From Gigaspora margarita (lineage: Eukaryota; Glomeromycota; Glomeromycetes; Diversisporales; Gigasporaceae): a DNA stretch of 64,000 bases. Within the stretch, counting starts at the first letter, position 1. Each line of letters begins with the position of its first letter. Positions 11,064 to 22,171 of this stretch are shown piece by piece. The stretch covers positions 168,790 to 232,789 of the forward strand of contig WTPW01000711.1 in the NCBI GenBank assembly GCA_009809945.1, in the 5' to 3' direction. The notes under the pieces were generated by a model that saw only the letters and a program-made list of their open reading frames with translations, was not told the DNA's origin and did no database searches. The translations under genes were made by a program, and so were the position numbers.

Positions 11064-11381
11064 CCGTATGTGTCCGAAAATAAGCTACCTTTTTTGGCCA
11101 AAAAATTATACAAAAAAATGTGGGGTAGCTTATTTTCGAAATATAGAGTTTTTTGAAAAAATTAAAAAACGTACTAATAAAAAGTTATCCAAATGTCCCC
11201 AAATTTTTACTATAGGTGTATTTTGATATCCTGAACACGTTTACTTAATGGCACTTTTGAGGTTTACTTAGTAAAATTTAGACTTTATATGTAGCAACTG
11301 CTAACGGGTTTTTTAAGATTTTTGAAAAAAATCAGGGGGGTAGCTTATTTTAGGTACTAGCTTATTTTCAGACATATACGG
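11064..11381. mobile_element. CCGTAT element inserted in an H hairpin
   Basis: Ends CCGTATGTGTCCGAAAATA and TTTTCAGACATATACGG are flanked by TA on both sides. Removing the element and one TA leaves TTTTAGTACTATTCAATTC, which matches the H hairpin arm. TA duplication suggests a Tc1/mariner-type transposase. It contains two AATAAGCTACC-type motifs per end. Confidence 0.7.
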
Positions 11382-11611
11382 TATTCAATTCATTTTAATA
11401 AGAAGAATTGAAAGATACCAAAATTATTTTATTTGAAAAACTGGTTAAAAGATATTAACAAAATACTATTGATCATATTTTTATTTATAAAATTACTATA
11501 TAACCAATAGTGTTTTGTAAATATCTTCTGATCTAGTGAAATATTAAAATTATTTTGATATTATTAGATTCATTTTATTGAAACAAATCAAATAGTACCA
11601 AAATTATTTAA

Positions 11612-12129
11612 GGGTAGAGGATACATAGATCAATTTTCATATGATATGCATGGCAAATCAAGACCTTATATAGAGAATAAAAATATGCCGCTAATAAAAA
11701 TTTTTGAGAACACAATTAATTTTTTTCAAAATTTTATATTTTTATAGATTAAAATATGCTTTTTCTAAAGATATAAATTTTAATAAACAAATTATTTTAA
11801 AAAAGTATACTTGTATATATCATAAAGTTTGCTACAGTAGCTTCAAATTTGCTAGAGTTACACAAAATCGTTAATTTGATTGGCTAGATCATATGATCAT
11901 CATATGATTTTTGTAAACAAAAAATCAATATCCAATTTCTAACTACATATTTTTTAGCAAATATCTAACCAATATTAATGATTTTACTACTATTAGAATC
12001 ACAAATACCTATTCTACAACTTTTATAATAAATTTTAAAATAACTTACTTAATAAATTTCTTTTTAATTTAAAAAGAAAAAATTTTTCCATCAAGATCAT
12101 ATGAAAAATAATCTATGTATTTTCTATCC
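11612..12129. mobile_element. TTAA-flanked inverted-repeat element
   Basis: GGGTAGAGGATACATAGATC at the left and ATCTATGTATTTTCTATCC at the right are inverted and flanked by TTAA (11608-11611, 12130-12133). TA with one longer terminal base on each side is an equally possible reading. The same ends bound 14744-16231 and, more weakly, 48288-49917. Confidence 0.65.
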
Positions 12130-12239
12130 TTAAATCAGATTACTATATCACAAGATATTTAAGTTTTTGTAAACTTTTATATATAAATATACAAATTTTA
12201 AATTTTTTTATATAGTCCAGAAGAAGGTCAAAAGCTATT

Positions 12240-13013
12240 ATGTAAGGTATATATAGTCTAGTGCAAAAAATTTTGTACTCTAAAAATGTATTTAATTTTT
12301 GTACTTAAATAGCTATATAAGTTTTAATTAAATATTTCTAATTTTTTATATAAAACAAAGTATATTATAATTTATTTTTTTTTATAATTTTTATTATTAT
12401 AATATTATTTTATTTTAACAATTCATTATATGTAACATTTGAATGAATAAAAAAAAAGTTTTTCTCAAAAAAAATCTATTTTAAACATTTTTTGAAAAAA
12501 CTATGAAGTTTTATAAGTTTGTATTATGCAAGTACATTAATGTGCATATAATGAATATATAGTCAAAATTTTGGCAAAATTGGATCACTAGTTGTTAAAA
12601 AATTAGTTATTAAAGTCAAGAAATTGTATTTTTTACTATATAAAATATATAAAAAGAAAGAATTTATATAGCACATATGCAATGTTGTCATATTTGTTGC
12701 AGATCATAAGATTATGTATAATACAAAATCAAAACAACTAAAATCACCCATTTTTTGTTGGTTAGAATCAGGTGAGCTAAAAATAGTAGACAAATAGAAA
12801 AGAAGTATTTTATAATAAAATTTTGCAAGAAATTTTTTTTGTTAAAACTCAAGAGTAGTTTTATATACTAAATTTTTGGGTTATGCTCGATTTTTGACAA
12901 AATGAACATTTTGTTAATTTTCTGATCATGCTACATTACATATGATTAAATTTTGATGGGTTAATCATGTAAAAAGTTATATCGCACTATGTGATGAATA
13001 AATATACTTATAT
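12240..13013. repeat. Half foldback (L-like) followed by E'-like repeat
   Basis: About 12240-12640 matches one arm of the L foldback at 27783-29053 (GTCTAGTGCAAAAAATTTT; GCAAAATTGGATCACTAGTTG). About 12660-12985 matches the E' group by TTTTTGACAAAATGAACATT and CTGATCATGCTACATTACA. Boundaries are approximate. Confidence 0.45.
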
Positions 13014-13514
13014 ACAGTATTATATAATTTTTATTTTCACACATTTTTATTTGTGTTTGTTATAGATTTGTTTCTTTCTTCTTTGTCTTTCTCATCTTAC
13101 TTCTCTTCTTTTTGTTGTATTTGGTCTTTCGCTTAGGTTGTGTAGTATTACCCCCTTTTTTTTACTTTCCCTTTTAAATTTCTTTCGTATTGTTTCTTCT
13201 TTTTTGTTTGGATTGAAATCTCTTCATAAATGAAGCTAGGTGAGGAGGATTTAAAGAAACCGGCAATCTTGACAAGGCTAATAGCAGCCAATCAGTGATC
13301 ATGGGGGAGCACATGCAGAGAGTTGCATGCCCCTATGGGAGAAAACTTGTTGTTGCAGCAGATCGTACTTAGCGGACATTAAGTAGCACGAGTAAGTTTT
13401 TATTTGAGAAAGGAGGGTTTCGGTAGTAGCCATTGTAAATCGAAATAGTGTATATATATTTGCACATTCTTTCTAAATAAATAAAAGCAGGATTGTCAAA
13501 GCTAAAAAAAAAAC
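13014..13514 (+). mobile_element. R2 retroposon with 14-bp target duplication
   Basis: AAATATACTTATAT flanks it exactly at 13000-13013 and 13515-13528. It ends AATAAATAAAAGCAGGATTG...CTAAAAAAAAAA, so it has a poly(A)-signal-like motif and an A-tail. The middle has an inverted pair, GCACATGCAGAGAGTTGCATGC. It is the same family as 4987-5554. No protein was found. Confidence 0.75.
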
Positions 13515-13638
13515 AAATATACTTATATTAATGTTGTTAGTCGAAATACTCTATTTCGTCAGGCATTTAGACAATTAAGTGTCGAAATATATTTCGACAT
13601 GGCATTATTTTTTGTCGAAATGTCAAAATTCTAAATTT

Positions 13639-13808
13639 GACTAAATGTCTAAATAAATGACTAAATGTACATTATATGACTAAATGTCTAAATAGATGAC
13701 TAAATATACATTATATGACTAAATGTCTAAATAGATGACTAAATATACATTATATGACTAAATGCCTAAATAGATGACTAAATATACATTATATGACTAA
13801 ATGTCTAG
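13639..13808. repeat. 39-bp tandem repeat, ~4.4 units
   Basis: Each unit reads GACTAAATGTCTAAATAGAT followed by GACTAAATATACATTATAT. Units are nearly identical. Confidence 0.85.
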
Positions 13809-14181
13809 ATTAGCGATAATTAGCGATGTAATAAGAAGTTACAACAAAATCCATATGGGTTTCCATCGCAGCATAACTTTTATTTAAGCAAAACATAAAT
13901 AAATTAATTGTTTAATGTATTTTAAATACGTATTTATATGCATAAACAAACAGTATGGCATACGCATGCTACGATATACCATAACTTAAAAAGTTACGGT
14001 CCATTATGAAATTTAATTAAAAAATCATTAACGTTAAGGTTAGGGTTAGTTTAGGCCGTATAGGCTATTATGAGAAAGTTATAGGTAAAATTGTCCCTCA
14101 GCATTTTTTCTTAATACACCAAGATAGATTTAGACATTCGTTTCTTGCACTTTTTACTTTTTTGCTTCATCGGGCTGACTC

Positions 14182-14395
14182 GTGTAAACAAAAAATTCGT
14201 TATTTTGAGTGGTCGTATGCAACGGAAAATCTCGTGATGGACTTGGCTTTAAGTAACCTTTAAGCGATCCCATTATTTAGACATTTCGGCATTCATGTAA
14301 ACAAAAAATTCGTTATTTTGATTGGTCGTATGCAACAGAAAATCTTGTGATGGACTTGGCTTTAAGTAGCCTTTAAGCGACTCCTTAATTTAGAC
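14182..14395. repeat. ~100-bp direct repeat, two units
   Basis: GTGTAAACAAAAAATTCGTT starts the first unit at about 14183 and ATGTAAACAAAAAATTCGTT the second at about 14296. Both continue through GTGATGGACTTGGCTTTAAG to TTTAAGCGA. It is more G/C-rich than its surroundings and of unknown origin. Confidence 0.8.
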
Positions 14396-14545
14396 ATTTC
14401 GACATTATTTAGACATTTCGACATTATTTAAACATTTCAACATTATTTAGACATTTAGACATTATTTAGACATTTCAACATTATTTAGACATTTTGACAT
14501 TATTTAGACATTTCGACATTATTTAGACTTTCGGCATTATTTTAG
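14390..14545. repeat. 19-bp tandem repeat, ~8 units
   Basis: The unit is CATTATTTAGACATTTCGA with small variations; it is related to the CATTTAGAC motif at the other end of the same element. Confidence 0.85.
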
Positions 14546-14870
14546 AATTTCGGCATGCCTAAATATTAAATGTCGAAATATTTCAACAAGCATAAAATAA
14601 TTTCAGCTAACAACATTAACTTATATAAAAATTACTATTAAATTTATATAATAAATTTTACAATTAATTTTTTAATAATGTTAGTATAAATAAAAATTTT
14701 TATTTTATTAAAAAAGTTATTAAAATAATTATATTTTAATTAAGGGTAGGGTGAATGTAGATCATTTTCTATATATGTATATCATTTAAAAAAATTTATG
14801 CAAAAATTGAATATATATTATATATAAAAGTTTTTAAAATACAATTTTTTTCAAGAAATTTTTACAATAT

Positions 14871-15813
14871 AAGGTAGATATGCCTAATTTGACGCAGTTA
14901 AGTTCTACGATGATTATCACGTGATAGATAATCAGAATCAGATGATTTTAGTACAATTCGATCTGTCTCATCGAGACGAATCGAATGATATCAAATTCAT
15001 TTAATTCTGATCTCTGGATCACAAAATATTGCTAATTAAATTTATTTAAAAATATGGACTTAATTTGATACAATGTTCCTAATTTGACGCATCGACAATA
15101 TCTTGCGAACTATCAATCAGAATCACGTGATTTTGGTACCATTCGATTCGTCTTGCTAAGACGAGTCAAACAGTACCAAAATCACACGATTCTGATCGAT
15201 AGTTCGCAAGTTATCACTATTTAACCAAAATTAGCTATCCAAGACAAATTTTAACATTAATATAAAATAGCGAATAGTGTTTGATAGATCGGTCTAATTA
15301 TGATGATTTTGCTACCAAAATGACCGCCTCAGAGAGACAGTTCCAACGAATCCAAAATTGCTAAAATCCAATCACGGGGTCACAAGATCATTAGGGTTTT
15401 CGTATCATTTTTGATAAAAATCGATTAATTAAATTAATCTGTTTTCATCAAAAATGATACGAAAACCCTAATGACCTTGTGACCCCGTGATTGGATTTTA
15501 GCAATTTTGGATTCGTTGGAACCGTCTCTCTGCGGTGGTCATTTTGGTAGCAAAATCATCACAATTGGACGGATCTATCAAACGTTATTCACTATTTTAT
15601 ATTAATGTTAAAATTTGTCTTAGATAGCTAATTTTGGTTAAGTAGCGATAACTTGCAAACTATCAATCAGAATCGCGTGATTTTAGTACCGTTCGACTCG
15701 TCTCAGTGAGACAAATCGAATGGTACCAAAATCACGTAATTCTGATTGATAGTTTGCAAGATATCATCGATGCGTCAAATTAGGGACTGTATCAAATTAG
15801 GTATATCTACCTT
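14871..15813. repeat. Giant palindrome of nested hairpins
   Basis: AAGGTAGATATGCCTAATTT pairs with AATTAGGTATATCTACCTT. The inner part, about 15066-15800, is a near-perfect inverted repeat with arms of about 365 bases centred near 15430 (GATTAATTAAATTAATC). Each arm contains its own hairpin of the GGTACCATTCGATTCG type and a TTGCGAACTATCAATCAGAA motif. CCTAATTTGACGCA occurs twice at the left and its complement once at the right. Confidence 0.85.
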
Positions 15814-15840
15814 ATACCTTAAACCTTTTTAATTCTAATA

Positions 15841-16035
15841 CCGTATTTCTCCAAAAATAAGCATTCCCAAAAATAAGCACCCTCTACAATTCATATATAC
15901 CTGAAAATAAGCACTCCTTATATAATATAAATAAGCAAACTAAATATCAAAACATTCAAATTATTAGTTAAGATTATACCCAAAAATAAACACCTCTATA
16001 GTAAAAAAAGTGTGCTTATTTTCAGATGAATATGG
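15841..16035. mobile_element. CCGTAT element, short (195 bp)
   Basis: CCGTATTTCTCCAAAAATAA at the left and TTATTTTCAGATGAATATGG at the right are flanked by TA. It has AATAAGCA repeats rather than AATAAGCT. Confidence 0.65.
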
Positions 16036-16255
16036 TAATACAATTTTAAATAGTTGTTACATTTAAAAAAAATATACTTATATATATCATTAATTTTTTT
16101 TAGAATAATCAAAATTTGCCTAGATTATACAATATAAATATCATATGATCATCAACTGATTTTAATTGAATATTATTGTAAAAAAATTAGTAACATGATC
16201 ACTAGTAAAAATGATTGACATTTATCTACTCTTAATCCGCATAATAGTCACTTTT

Positions 16256-17001
16256 TTTTTTTTTTTTTTTAAATTCCTTTGGGCATACACCCGAAGCCGC
16301 ATGTTTGCAGTCTTTTATTAAGGTCATTAATCATGGGACCCAACTGGGTCCTACATTTGTTTGTACATTTGTAATGATCTACATATGTTTATCTATTACT
16401 AATTTGAATTCTACTGTGGCTAACCGGCCAAGCCATCCTATTTTTATATTCCAACTGAACCCAATCGGTTGACCCATTTACAACCAGGGGATTTTAACCA
16501 GAACTATCCAAGTGATTCTTATCCAGCTAAATCTAATCAGCTGACACATTTACAACCGGGAAATTTAACCGGAACCTATTCCAACCGAACTCAATCGGCT
16601 GACCCATTTACAACTGGAGGATTTTACTGGGACTGTCCAAGTATTCTTAAAGGAGAACCAGAACCAGCAGCGGACGAGTTCGACCAGACTCCATCCCCCG
16701 TTCCAAATTTTCTAGAAGTTTTTCACCCTGAGGCCACACATCGCAGAGAAGAACTAAAGACCAAAGACCCTGTTAGAGCAAGTTATACAACATCTATCTG
16801 AAATGTCCAGAGAGCCTTTATCAAGCCAAACCCGATATGTGGCTGAGCCGTCCAAACATGGTCCTAGCATCCTAATTCAAGTCATCCTTCACATGATCGT
16901 GTGTAGTTATTTTGCCGTTCGTAGGACTTGAACTGGCGACCTTATGTAAAGAAGCGGCGATGTTCTGGGAGCACAACCACTACGCTATCGACTTGCGGAA
17001 C
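16256..17001 (-). mobile_element. SINE-2, tRNA-headed retroposon with 14-bp duplication
   Basis: TAATAGTCACTTTT is repeated exactly at 16242-16255 and 17002-17015. The left end is a poly-T tract, i.e. an A-tail on the minus strand. On the minus strand the head reads GATAGCGTAGTGGTTGTGCT and, further on, CCAGTTCAAGTCC. These match the pol III box A (TAGCGTAGTGG) and box B (GTTCAAGTC) consensus, so the head is tRNA-derived. The body contains a ~70-80-bp tandem repeat at 16449-16640. A 110-codon frame at 16469-16801 on the other strand only translates that repeat. Confidence 0.85.
16449..16640. repeat. Tandem repeat in SINE-2 body, ~3 units
   Basis: Units contain CAATCGGTTGACCCATTTAC, then AACCAGGGGATTTTAACC, with variants AATCAGCTGACACATTTAC and AATCGGCTGACCCATTTAC. 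Unit length is about 70-80 bases and uneven. Confidence 0.75.
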
Positions 17002-17015
17002 TAATAGTCACTTTT

Positions 17016-17829
17016 AATAAATTAAAAATATTAAAAATTATTATATAAAAAAAAAAGTTTACTAATAACTATTTGAGGTACAAACCTTATTGCACTGGAC
17101 TATAATATTATTTATATAAGTGCTCTTTTACTAATACTTAGAGTTTAATCAAAGATTTTTTTGCTATTTTGTTTCATACTTAAGTATAATTTACTTTATT
17201 TAGATTTAAGTATAGTGCTATTTTATCTTGTTATAGGTTTAATTATAGTACTATTTATTTGTTTTTCTTGGTATTTAATTTTTTATTTTTGAAAATTTTT
17301 TTTTTGTTGTTGTACTTTATTCTGTATAATTATTAACAATGCCAATAATATATACTATATTAATTTTGTTATATCTATAGGATACATTAAATTTTTTGTA
17401 TCTATTATTTTGATTATATGATATTACATACAAAACCAATAATATTGATATTGTTTATATTAGGTTAGAGTTAGAATGAAAAATATATTAGGGTTAGGGT
17501 TTAGGCTATAATATAGTAAAATCACTCAAGAAAAGCTTTTAATTAATGCACAGAAGGTGGTTTAATATACAGTTTCTTGCGGAATGAGCAATTTTTTGTC
17601 AAAATGAATGTTTGTTTTGAATTTTTCTGATTGTATAACATTATACCTAATCTTGAATTTTGGTAGCAATCTATAGATCACATGATATAGATATGTATAA
17701 CTTTGGGTATATATATATAATCCTATATAAACCAATTAAAAAAAAGATAATTAAAAATATAATTAGTTGGTTTCCTCTAGCCTTCTTAAACTAGAAATTT
17801 AATCTTTTAGTTTAAAATAGAAAAGTATG
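17016..17829. other. A+T-rich DNA with L and E' fragments
   Basis: About 17070-17115 repeats the L-family end (GGTACAAACCTTATTGCACTGGAC). About 17455-17690 resembles the E' group and includes ATTAGGGTTAGGGTTTAGG at about 17489-17507. No gene is seen. Confidence 0.45.
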
Positions 17830-18020
17830 AGGTGAAATGTCACATCTTTTTTCTGTAGCGGTTTAATGGTTAGCCCTGACTGCAAGTGATAGGCTTGCCC
17901 TATTGCATAGATTAGTAGATGATTAGTTAGGAATTTTAAATATAGTATTTCTTTATATATCATCCTGATATAATTGTAACTTACTATCCTATTCCTGTAC
18001 TTGACATTAACAAATAAAAA
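17830..18020 (+). mobile_element. Possible tRNA-headed short retroposon
   Basis: CTGTAGCGGTTTAATGGTTA resembles a tRNA 5' half, and the unit ends ACAAATAAAAAAAAAA. No clear box B or target duplication is seen, so this is tentative. Confidence 0.35.
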
Positions 18021-18266
18021 AAAAATATATATAATTAGTTATTTGCTAATTAAATTTAAAATAAATTTGATTATATAATTACAGATTATTTTATTTGTTC
18101 TAGTTTCTATTAATTATATAAAAATACAACTTTTTCAAATAGATATATATTGATAATAGGTAATTGTATTTCTAAAAAAAAATACTTTTTGTAATAAACT
18201 AGTTTGGCTATAAAATATTAGCCTTTTTTTTAATATTATTTTAGTATAATTTTTGATTATAATTTT

Positions 18267-18600
18267 AGGGCGAATCTATTTGTCGCCAGCAGTGACAGCA
18301 CTGGGTTGCAATTGACCAATAACATTATAGGATCAGGTGTAATGTTTGTGTAATCTAAAAACCAAGAAAATATTAAAATTTTCAAAAATTCACGATAGCA
18401 TAAGATTTTACCTATGAAATCATCTTTTTTGTCTAATTGAAAAAATTCCTTGCAAAATTTTACTATATAGTACACCCTATTTCAACCCTAACTTAACACT
18501 AACCCTGATCCTAACGACAATTAACTTTAATATTTGTTTTGATTCTATAACATGATCTGCAATCTGGTTATGTCACCACTAGCGATAACTAGATTATTTC
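18267..18600. mobile_element. hAT-like element, family E
   Basis: A perfect 8-bp duplication ATAATTTT (18259-18266, 18601-18608) flanks inverted ends AGGGCGAATCTATTTGTCGC and GCGATAACTAGATTATTTC. The paralogue at 59530-59876 has better preserved ends. The interior has a degenerate CCCTAA-type run near 18483-18515. A 72-codon minus frame inside is not a gene. Confidence 0.75.
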
Positions 18601-18814
18601 ATAATTTTAAAAATACTTAATTTCAATTTTATCTTTATACTATAGTTTATATAAAAATTAATAAAAGAATATAAAAGCTTAAAAAAGTTATTAAATTATT
18701 ATTTTTCAAATACCAAATCTAAAGAAATCTTACTAGTAATAGTTTAAAAAAATTAGTCTATATTTTAGTAAGAAAGGATCATTTATTAGATAATTAGGAC
18801 TTACTAAATAGTTG

Positions 18815-19115
18815 ATCCCCCTATTCCAGTATTGTATGTTTTGGCTGTCCATAGCCTTTTTGGCTTGTTCATGTTCAAAATTGTCCAAATATCTAAGATT
18901 GTTCAAAGCTTGTTTAGGCTTTAATAATTAATAAATCTACTAAAAAATATATTACTATATATTTTTTAGGTGCTAAACACATTTCAGTTAAAATTAAAAT
19001 AAGTTATCTTAATAAAATTTTAAGTAATTTTACTTTATTTAATTGTTCAAAATTGTTCAAAATTGTTCAAATCATTGTCCAAAGCTGTCCCGTGACAACA
19101 CTGCCCTATTCTATC
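18815..19115. repeat. Family K repeat
   Basis: CCAGTATTGTATGTTTTGG at the left and GTGACAACACTGCCC at the right, with CAAAATTGTTCAAAATTGTT repeats inside. It is the same family as 2033-2292. Confidence 0.5.
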
Positions 19116-19129
19116 TGATAATTTTTAAA

Positions 19130-20037
19130 ATTTTAATTAGTTAAAATTTTATAATATATATATATTTATTATTAAATAACTTTTAATCTACTATCTGTTT
19201 TAGATAATTCAACTACCAAAATGTTTATCTCAATAAGATGATTCTGACAAATCCAAAATTATTAAAATCCAATTACTATATTACAAGATCATTACAAGTT
19301 TATAATATAATATTATATATTTTAATTTTTGAAATTGACAATAACTTTTAATTTACTGGTCTGTTTTGGATAATTTAACAACCAAAATATTTGTCTCAAT
19401 AAGACAATTCTAGCAAGCCCAAAATTGTTAAAATCTAACTACAGATACCAAGTTATTCAATTTTAATAGTAATTTTTAAAAGAATAAATTTATTCATTGC
19501 GTATATGACATTGTTGCACCTGCTACAGATCAATAAAATTAGGTATAATATAAAACTAAAACAATTAAAATAACCTGTTTTTTTATTAGTTAGAGTTAGG
19601 GTGAGGGTAAAGATTGTGTGTATGGGTTAGAAAGAAGTTTAAAGTAAAATTTTGCAAAAAATTTTGTTTTGTCAAAATCCAAAGAGTAGTTTCATAGACT
19701 TGATTTTAAGTTATAGATGATTTTTGACAAAACAAACATTTTGTTTTAAATTTCTGATCATGTAATGTTATACCTGATCTTGAAATTTGATTGAAGAGCA
19801 ACATATAAAATGCATTGCCTAATATAATGAATAAATTTACTCTTTTTAAAATTACTAAATAAATTTTTTAATATTAAATAATTTTTGATCTACTAGTCTG
19901 TTTTGGATAATTAATTACCAAAATTTTCATCTCAGTGAGATAATTTTAATAAGTCTAAAATTATTAAATTCTAATTACAAGATCCCAAGATTAATAAAGA
20001 TTTGTACTATATAAACAATTAAAATTAATCAAATTGA
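19130..20037. repeat. Module repeats around an E' copy
   Basis: A ~110-bp module (TAACTTTTAATCTACT, GTTTTGGATAATT, CCAAAATGTTTATCTCAATA, CCAAAATTATTAAAATCC) occurs three times near 19180, 19345 and 19880. An E' copy (about 19497-19815) sits between the second and third; it carries GTTAGAGTTAGGGTGAGGG near 19589 and ACAAAACAAACATTTTG. Confidence 0.5.
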
Positions 20038-20045
20038 GTTTTATA

Positions 20046-21394
20046 TAGTGATAGTAAATTATTTGTTTATTTGCTAAATTTCCTAATGACCCCAAATGAC
20101 CTCAAAATAACTAGTCATTTTTGGTTATTCAAATTTTAGATCATTTGCAAATAATTCATGACCAAAAGATTATGATCTTTTGAAAATGACTAAGATCATT
20201 TAAGTTATTGGTTATTTCGCATATAGAATTGATATCTATTGATCATGAAAACTTGTATAATACTGTTTATATATAATTTTTAACTTTCACTCTGTTGATA
20301 CTTTAATATCTCACAAGTTACATGCAATGATTTTATTGCACAATATACCTTAATTAATTTTAAAAACTGAAATTTTTGTTTTAAAAAAAAATAAATAAAA
20401 TATAATAAAAAAATACATTGGATCTAGTCAGTGTTTAGCCCTTCTTGTTAGCAGGTTCTCTAATTCTATTATAAATTGCAATTTATATATACATTATAAG
20501 CGGAAGCAAAACTTAAGTGAATTCTGAATTTTTACATAAAACCCATTTTTTAGATTGATTTTACCATATGTACACCCATATTCTAACCCTAATATAACTA
20601 GGAAATTCTGAATCCATTTGAATTTTGTTTCCTCTCAACAGTGGCAATGACTATTAAATTAACAATACCAAAATATAGTCCAATAGTAACAACAATATAT
20701 AATCAACAAGATCTTATAGCTAGCATCAATAACATAGTGACAAAACCTGACCACTAGCACCAACCTTATGATCTAAGTGCCTGTACCAATGAAGATGATC
20801 TAAAAGCAACCAAATACAACTTAATTAATGACCTATAAAGAACAAATACAATAGCACCAACTATAGCTTAAGCACCTATCTAATCAGTACTAATGATGAT
20901 CTACTCGACATCTCCAATGTCAACTAATCAACAACATCAGTTTAATCAGCAACAGAACAAAAATGAAATACAATAGCAGCTAATCACTTACTAACAATAT
21001 CCTAATCACTAATACTAATATGACTTCTACTTAGTAGTACTAGTGATGACTAAATAACAAATAATCAGGACTTAATAAAAAAATGAAATACAATAGCATA
21101 ACTATAATTTAATTACTTACTAACAAAATCTAAACACCAACATCAACTTAATCAACTTCCATAATAACGTAGTGGTAATATCAGCACCTACAAATAATTT
21201 GGCTACTATAGCTATAAAAGAAAAAAAATTTTAAAAAAAATAAATGTGATCTATATGATGCACATTCTGATTGGTTAGCTGTATCACGAGATTTTAAATA
21301 TCTATAACAGATCATCTGGTTTTTGAAATGACCTAATGACTAATCACTAGCTATTTGAGTCATTTGGGTTATTTCAAGTCATTTACCATCACTG
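20046..21394. mobile_element. hAT-like element, family C, 1.35 kb, non-autonomous
   Basis: A perfect 8-bp duplication GTTTTATA (20038-20045, 21395-21402) flanks ends TAGTGATAGTAAATTATTTG and AAGTCATTTACCATCACTG. AATGAC/GTCATT motifs crowd both subterminal regions. The middle (about 20640-21190) is AAC/ACT/CAA-rich degenerate sequence that looks like a decayed trinucleotide-type array; no frame survives. Related ends appear at 35095-35580, 35735-35905 and 40915-41050. Confidence 0.75.
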
Positions 21395-21470
21395 GTTTTA
21401 TATACTATATATAATTAATTAATTGTTAATACAATACAAATCTTTGTTAATATTGGGGCCTTGATTAGAA

Positions 21471-21620
21471 TTTACTATATATGTCTGAAAATAATTGGAC
21501 AAAAGCTATACAAAAAATTAAAAGTAGCTTATTTTCAAGTAAAATTGATTTTTGATCAATTATATATAAAGTTACTATATAGTAAAATCTAGATTTTACT
21601 ATGTAAATTAATACTTGGTG
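21471..21620. mobile_element. Truncated CCGTAT element
   Basis: ACTATATATGTCTGAAAATAA followed by AGTAGCTTATTTTCAAG and ACTATATAGTAAAATC resembles one end of the family; the other end is missing. Confidence 0.45.
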
Positions 21621-21635
21621 ATGAGACAGTAAAAA

Positions 21636-21934
21636 AGGACCAGAACATCTCTCATATAGGTTATAACTAGATTTTGGCCAATTTTGATTTAATTTGCTAA
21701 AAATAACAAAATCTATTTATTTACTTTAATAACTTCTAATTCATGATCAGAATTGAATAAACTTTTTTTTGTTAAATGTGCCTTACTAAGAAATTCATTT
21801 TAAAAAAAAGTTTATTCAAATTGGACTACTGGATGCCAAGATAATTGCCAAAAACTGTTTTTTGCTTCTCAAATTTTAGGTGTTTTTGCTAAAAAATTTC
21901 AAGTATGATCTCTATACTAGATATTCGGGGTCCT
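21636..21934 (+). mobile_element. hAT-like MITE, family A
   Basis: Ends AGGACCAGAACATCTCTC and AGATATTCGGGGTCCT lie between AGTAAAAA (21628-21635) and AGTAGAAA (21935-21942), a 7-of-8 match expected of an ageing duplication. Confidence 0.75.
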
Positions 21935-21936
21935 AG

Positions 21937-22171
21937 TAGAAAAGAAACAAATTTTTTTAAATAAAAGTTTTTTTGACTTTAAGCTTAAATATCTTAACAA
22001 CTATCTTAATAAATTTGATAAATTTTTTAATTTTAATTCTATATAATTTCAAGATTAAAATAAAAAAATTTTTAGCAAATTTGATTAAATAGTTGTTAAG
22101 ATATTTTAATTTAAAAATTAAAAAATGTTTACTAAAAATGATTTGTCCCTTTTTTACTGACTTACCCCTAC
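21937..22171. repeat. Family G foldback
   Basis: TAGAAAAGAAACAAATTTTT at the left and AATGATTTGTCCCTTTTTTA at the right, with the inverted TTGACTTTAAGCTTAAATAT arms. It directly abuts family A; TAGTAGAAAAG may be shared by the two. Confidence 0.55.

Larger units (their letters stand above)
10903..12250. mobile_element. Family H foldback, decayed and twice interrupted
   Basis: The left end (AAAGGCATCTATAAATAATA) and the right part (GGTCAAAAGCTATTATGTAA near 12215-12235) align with the H copy at 8643-9172. A CCGTAT element (11064-11381) and a TTAA element (11612-12129) are inserted in it. The right terminus is lost. Confidence 0.6.
13532..14615. mobile_element. TTAA-flanked element packed with minisatellites
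   Basis: TGTTGTTAGTCGAAAT and ATTTCAGCTAACAACA form inverted ends flanked by TTAA (13528-13531, 14616-14619), the target preferred by piggyBac-type elements. The family is inferred only from TTAA. Inside are a 39-bp array, a 19-bp array and a ~100-bp direct repeat, listed separately, plus one AAGGTTAGGGTTAG motif. No transposase is present. Confidence 0.6.
14744..16231. mobile_element. TTAA-flanked composite element
   Basis: GGGTAGGGTGAATGTAGATC at the left and GACATTTATCTACTC at the right are inverted ends of the same family as 11612-12129, with TTAA at 14740-14743 and 16232-16235. Within it lie a giant palindrome (14871-15813) and a CCGTAT element (15841-16035). Confidence 0.65.

Noticed and set aside
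13639-13808. CRISPR array
   Set aside because: The 39-bp units are contiguous with no unique spacers, and the DNA is eukaryotic.
16469-16801. 110-codon open frame with repeated THLQPG phrases
   Set aside because: It is antisense to a SINE-2 body and only translates its tandem repeat; there is no start context or homology.
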